Positions 58,741 to 64,000 of a stretch of DNA of 64,000 nt are shown piece after piece (position 1 is the first letter of the stretch; each line of letters opens with the position of its first letter). Under the pieces are notes generated by a model. The model did not search any database, was not told the origin of the DNA, and was given only the letters and a program-made list of their open reading frames with translations. The translations under genes and the position numbers were made by a program. This DNA comes from Rhytidiadelphus loreus (lineage: Eukaryota; Streptophyta; Bryopsida; Hypnales; Hylocomiaceae): positions 18,042,001-18,106,000 of the forward strand of contig OX344764.1 in NCBI GenBank assembly GCA_947034895.1, given 5' to 3'.

Positions 58741-60253
58741 GTTCTCGAGCCTTCTACCTTATGTTACTCGTTGAGTTTCATGATGCTTTCACTTAAGGTG
58801 GAAGCACCCAAAAGTGTCAATATAAGCAATTCAGTATAGTTGGAGACACCTTTTCCTAAAAATTGTATTTTTGTAGTATTAGCAAGTGAAAATCATGAAT
58901 ATTCAAAAAAAAAAAAGATTTTTTGGATGTAGTATGTAATTTCTATGATTTTTCAAAGTGTCGGCTGCCTAGACCACTGAAACTGTAATATAGGTGGACT
59001 GTAAACTAAAATCTGCAAAAATCAATCATTAGCAAATCAGAGTTAAGTATGTGTCCTTCAAATGTGTCAACAAATCAGAGGTGAGCATTTGAAGGACACA
59101 TTAACTAAAGTCTAGGGAGACATCAAGACTCAAGAGGTAGTCTAAGGTACAGGTGAATAGGTACAGGGATGCTTTTGGGTGCCTTCACTTTATATGTGAG
59201 TGTGGAGAAACTATATAAGAATACTTTACAAATAAGTTATAGACTTTCGTCTTGTTATTGAATTGAAAAGTAATTGAAAAAATTCAACTTCAACTTCAAA
59301 ACCAGTTTTTTAGAAATCAGAAAATTTGCCTTTTCCTGCTTTTCATGAGCCTCCCTAAGAGGAGTTTTTGTCAATCAACAATTTTGATTCTCCTCTTGCA
59401 AATGTTGGGCACTTCCAAGGAAAATTTTAGATTTTTGTTTGTCTTTTCTACAAAATTGGGTGGATTTTGAAATTTAGTAGTTGACTCGTGAATTTCTCAT
59501 GAATTATTGCAACAACAATGTTAGTGTATGGGCATGAAAATGCGAGCATGTGAGCCTTAGCCCTTAAAACAATGGACTTGTGATTACGGAAATCATCCCT
59601 TTGGTTGGTTACCCTGTGAATCATTACCTTTAAAAACTACAAAAGCACTCATTGGAAATCAAACTACTATATAAGACCTTTGTTTTTCACAATAAAGTTT
59701 CAAGGATGAATAGTTGCACTTCTATCCTATTGAAAGGATTTTCTATCATCCATCGGATGTCAAACTTCCTTGTTGACTTTAAATATTAAGCATATATCTA
59801 ACTAGATATTCTACAACCATTGAAGGTGCTACAACCATCAAATAAATTGGACTTTGTCCCGATTTGGGAGCATGGAAAAATATGAGTTTATAATGTTATT
59901 CATTGGAGGTTTGGGGCTCGATGAATATGTAGACAAATAGAACTTTTTCTGAGATTCGGATTCCCTCATGATTCCCTCCATGTACGGTACATGGGATGTT
60001 AGATGTACACTTTTCGTGCCCTCCTACTTCATTCAAACCTCACTTATAGGTGAACCATTAGCTTTAAATTATTTCCAAAATTTAAATCGAATCAATCAAA
60101 ATGGGCAAGCGCGGCCCTAAAGATTAAGAGTCTAGATTTGTATCTTTGTCAAAGTTCATTTGTATACCTTGATTTTCTACATGGAGAGTCCACTTAATGT
60201 ACAAAGGTATGAAAATTGACCAACCCCTCAAAATGTTATTGTGCATGGACTTT
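58741..60253. other. Intergenic, with a short perfect hairpin
   Basis: No gene seen. At 59049-59101, ATGTGTCCTTCAAATG and CATTTGAAGGACACAT form a 16-bp perfect stem with a 21-nt loop. Confidence 0.5.
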
Positions 60254-60402
60254 ACATTAGAAAAAAAATGGGGCCTCAAAAAGGCTACTTGATTTTGGAC
60301 CAACACTCTGAATTGTTTGAATAAAAAATATGTATTGTTTTTATATTTAGATTGTTAGTCCAACTCTTGTGGCCCTCTTGAAGCCCCATTCTTTCTCTAA
60401 TA
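60254..60402. mobile_element. CATTAG-type TIR element, family G (~149 bp)
   Basis: Left end ACATTAGAAAAAAAATGGGG pairs with right end GCCCCATTCTTTCTCTAATA, with further pairing through GCCTC/GAAGC. Smallest member of the family seen here. Confidence 0.6.
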
Positions 60403-60693
60403 GAAATCCTTTATTTTGCATCAATTAAATTAGAGGAGACAAGGTGCAAATGCTCTTAGAAAAAAACTCTCAAGGTTCATGACTTGGCTTTCAAAGATCA
60501 ACCTATTGGGGTCATGGCTTTTAGAGATAGTGTGAATTAAAAAGAGGCTACAAAGTATCTTATCTACATTTTTGTACAATTTTTTAACAAGGGTAGCTCT
60601 TGATGTGATTTATGTTCAATTAATTAGCTATTAGCATTTTGGCCAAACTGTCCTCCAAAATTTGCTTTAAGCTCATATCTTGAGGTGGGCTTC

Positions 60694-60829
60694 CACTAGT
60701 AGGAAGGAGATTTTGGAGCACCTAAATATAAAGGAGAGCTTGGTTCTACAAGCCTAGAAGAATATGCAAAACCAAGATATATAAATCTAATTGTTGTTTG
60801 ATGCTGAAAACCCTTCTTTTCTACTAGTG
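60694..60829. mobile_element. CACTA-type MITE (136 bp)
   Basis: Left end CACTAGTAGGAAGG and right end CCCTTCTTTTCTACTAGTG are inverted. Flanking triplets TTC and TTG differ by one base. Confidence 0.65.
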
Positions 60830-61508
60830 TTGAGTAGGGGGTTGAGGCACATTCTCAAGGGTTCAAAATTTGTACATTGTCTAGTACATTTTTTTACAAT
60901 TCAATTTCTTATTTATTTATTTTTGGTTCATTTATGCTTGATGCACTATAAATGAAATAAAGATTTTCACAACATCCAATTAGATGAATTTTCTTAGTTT
61001 ATTCATATAATTTTATTGCAAAAGACTAGGCTATGGATTAGGCAAAAGTTTGGATACATCAATTTTCAGCACTTTGAATTTTTTTTAGTTTATTCATACA
61101 ATTTTTCCAAAATGCATTCTATAGTAAGCGAACTTGCACTCCCATTTTGACTACTACCATGCCAAATCAATAAAACTTTTTTAGTTTAATAATAAAAATC
61201 ATATTAATATGAATAAACTATTTGGATTTTTATAGATAATTTTTGCAGCAATCAAGTGCAAGATGAAGACACCTATTTATGTTATTTAAAAATACATTTT
61301 TTTTATTTAGGTTACACAAATTATTGTGATAAGAAAGATTTGGCAAATCTCTAACCCTATCTCAAGTGGAATTAGAAAAAGGTTGCCTAAGAAATATTTG
61401 AGATTCCAATATCTATGCCCCATATTGCTAAAATATGGACTACATCAAGTTTTGGTATAAAATCTCCAATAAAAATACACCAATACTCAAAACCTTTTTT
61501 AGACCATT
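60830..61508. other. Intergenic AT-rich DNA
   Basis: Nothing recognised. Confidence 0.6.
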
Positions 61509-61599
61509 TTAACCCTTATAGGACCTAATTGAATATTTTTTGGCAATATAGCAATTTTGGGCATCTCACTATGAATGAAATTTTTATTCTTTATATATA

Positions 61600-61644
<45 letters not shown>

Positions 61645-61912
61645 CTTTGAATCATTCCATTTTAATTAATGAGATCAAAGTTACGAGGAGTTTTAGTTTG
61701 TGGATAGTTGTAGAATCCCTACTCTAAAATAAACTTTGAAGTCCTTTATTTAACTCAATTTTCAATATTTTTTGAAAAAAATAAAACCATGGGATGTAGA
61801 TTGATTATTACAACATTACAACCATTGGGATTGAAATTTTTTCATTCCATAACTAAATTCTTAACAATTTTGTATTTTGAATTGTTCTCTACTTCTTTCT
61901 ACTTACTATTTT
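61509..61912 (+). mobile_element. Truncated family A element with (GA)n expansion
   Basis: Left end TTAA-CCCTTATAGGACC, followed by GGCAATATAGCAATTTTGGG, as in other A copies. A TATATGTGTG(GA)n microsatellite (about 61597-61640) replaces the usual short ATATATGTGGAAA stretch. The match stops near CTACTTACTATTTTTT and the right terminus is missing. Confidence 0.65.
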
Positions 61913-63690
61913 TTTTTAAAGCATGAATATGAAAAATATTGAATTTTTTTATATGTATTTCCAACTTATTTTTTCAATATATTATAGAGAGTTATAGGAT
62001 CTACACATTTTGGGGTAAAAGAATTGAAAGATGAAACCTAACCATTTGGAAAGAGTTGGAAATTATTTATTTTCCAAATCCAAGCATCATTCATGATCTT
62101 GTAATTGGTAAGGGTTTTTTGTTCTAAAATTTTAGGAGAGTGAACTCTAACAAATTAACAAAAGGATTCTATAGTTGGATTCGCTAAAAATTAAATATAG
62201 ATGAAGATTTAAGCCTTGCTTTGGAGACCGGTATTTTGAAGTAGTTTTGGATTTCTAAATATGAAAGAACTTTAGGGATTAAATGTTGCTGCGTTGCAAA
62301 AAAATATAATTATAGCGTGAATGAAGATTTTATTGCAAATTGAGATATTTTGGAAACTAAATCAATTGTGGGTCTAACTACTACGCATCGGTGTACTCTA
62401 ATGTGTGACCAAGGCAAATTTAGGTGTCCATTGTCAAAGAGGCACATGCAACTTTGGCTCAATGGCTTTGGCCTTAGCAAACTCATGAAGTGGTCATAAA
62501 ATTGATTCAAACCTAGATGAAGGTGTGGTATGCTTACCTCCAAAGTTCCTCAACTATGGAAGGGGGGCAATTGACCTTGTTGTCGTATGGCAATCTGAGA
62601 ATTTATTGGAGAAAAGTATATGTTTGTTTTAAGTTTATAGAATCTACCTCCTAATGGAGGTCAAGGATGGAGTTTACTAGGGGAAGGTACGTATTAGTTC
62701 TTTAAAGAATCTACCTCCTAATAGAGGCATCGAGAATGGAATTCACCATTTGGCTTAGATAGTTGAGCCATTCCAAATAAAGGCTTCATTCATGGTGGTC
62801 TTTCAGACCAAGTTTATCCTTCTTCTTCTTCTCCATTGTAGAAGACAATCATTAATGTCAGTAGCATGATTGTTGCAATCTCTCTATGTTATCTTGTAAT
62901 AGACACATAGGAAAGGTAAAACCCAAAGATTTAATTTTTAATTTTCTAAGACAATGTAACTTGCAAATTTGATAAAGTGGATTGATAAACCTATTTTCAT
63001 TTTTAATGCCTATGTGATTGAGGGGTGTTTTGGAGGCTTTTATGAATTTTGGGCATGCAATTTCCATCCAAGTTTATCAATCCAATGTTTGGAATCCTAC
63101 ACATAGATGCACACAAATAGATGGATTGTTTTGAATGCAAGACAAATTTTATAGAATTTGCACTATAATTTAGTCTTTTTGCTTAGAACTCGATCAAGTT
63201 GGGCAACAAGAAAAACTTTTTATATTTAAAGGGGGGATTCTTGAATATTTTTTTCATGGATTTTCAACTAAATTTAAAGCAACTTATCAACTTGTACAAG
63301 TTGTGAGACACACATATTTTATTAGGAAAATTTTGAAAGATGAACTATGCAAGTGCAAAGTAATGAAGAAAACATTTCTCTCAAAGGTATATATTTTGGA
63401 ATCAATGAGGTTTATCACTTTGAAATTTTAACACAATATACTTGAATAAATAATAATAATAATATTTTTATTAATAGCAACCAAATATTCTTTTAGCTAC
63501 TTGTGTTGCTCAGACAAAAAAAACCAATTTCACCTCATAATTCTACAATTGCTTTGCCAACTATTGGACACAAATTGGTAACATGGCACACATTCTCATG
63601 AGAATGCTTTTGAATTGTTTGCTTTAAATTTCATTGCTCTATATATAATTTATATTGTTTCAGTTGCATTAAGATTTTATTATTAGCCTT
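61913..63690. other. Intergenic, nothing recognised
   Basis: AT-rich. A short local repetition (GAATCTACCTCCTAATRGAG at about 62639 and 62705) is visible. No gene called. Confidence 0.5.
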
Positions 63691-64000
63691 TTAATCCCTG
63701 AAGGATTAAGTGGTCATGGAATGACCAATTGAAAATTTGGACAAGTAAGTTCCTACAATGTCAATTTTCAATAGATTTTTTTGAAAATTTGACATGTAGT
63801 GTGGACATGTATCTCCTAGGTGGAAATAATTTTTGTTTGTTGATCATGTGCCTAGATCAAAAGTAAAACTACTCAAAAAAATCTAGAGAATTAGGTTTAT
63901 TTTTGCTAAATTCCACATCTACCTCTAAAATATACTTTGAAGTCCTTTATTTAACTCAATTTTCAATATTTTTTGAAAAAAATAAAACCATGGGATGTAG
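63691..64000 (+). mobile_element. TTAA-type TIR element, left end only, runs off the window
   Basis: Starts TTAA-TCCCTGAAGGATTAAG, like family D. By about 63925 it reads as family A interior (ACTTTGAAGTCCTTTATTTA, then AATATTTTTTGAAAAAAATA, as at 61731-61790). It may be a composite of A and D or a longer relative. Confidence 0.5.

Overview
This window is nuclear DNA from a land plant. Three spliced gene loci with GT-AG introns of roughly 75-1500 bp sit in very AT-rich intergenic DNA. The genes are a plant-type acetyl-CoA synthetase, a G-type (GNA/B-lectin) receptor kinase present in two copies, and a starch synthase of the SSIII/IV/V clade. Intergenic DNA is full of short non-autonomous DNA transposons with terminal inverted repeats (TIRs). 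A non-seed plant (bryophyte or other early lineage) is my guess; the sequence alone does not settle it.

Layout. 1-5983 (minus): acetyl-CoA synthetase, 8 coding exons, C-terminus beyond the left edge, with three different tandem-repeat arrays in its introns. 6-17 kb: intergenic, many small TIR elements. 17.36-27.43 kb: segmental duplication copy 1, holding a decayed lectin receptor kinase pseudogene. 27.4-42.6 kb: intergenic, with a dense MITE cluster at 35.6-40.3 kb. 42.63-51.59 kb: duplication copy 2, holding an apparently intact 862-residue lectin receptor kinase. 51.65-56.8 kb (minus): starch synthase, with a TATA-like box near 57.9 kb. 58-64 kb: intergenic.

The genes are ordinary independent plant loci, not an operon or pathway cluster. 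Acetyl-CoA synthetase feeds acetate into acetyl-CoA, the receptor kinase is a membrane sensor, and the starch synthase acts in plastids. What links them is structural. The duplication carried the receptor kinase plus the 3' flank of the starch synthase gene to a new position about 25 kb away. The copy beside the starch synthase gene is therefore probably the ancestral one, and the displaced copy decayed.

The most unusual signal is a set of about a dozen TIR elements (families A-D here) whose ends read TTAA-CCCCTAAAG... and ...CTTTAGGG-TTAA. TTAA flanks plus CCC/GGG termini are the signature of the piggyBac superfamily, which to my knowledge is not a usual component of plant genomes. One copy (26124-27045) can be compared with its empty site in the paralogous segment near 51210. 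That comparison shows a roughly 4-bp target slot replaced by TTAA-element-TTAA. No transposase gene is visible in the window. hAT, CACTA and Stowaway-type MITEs are also present, several with clear target-site duplications.
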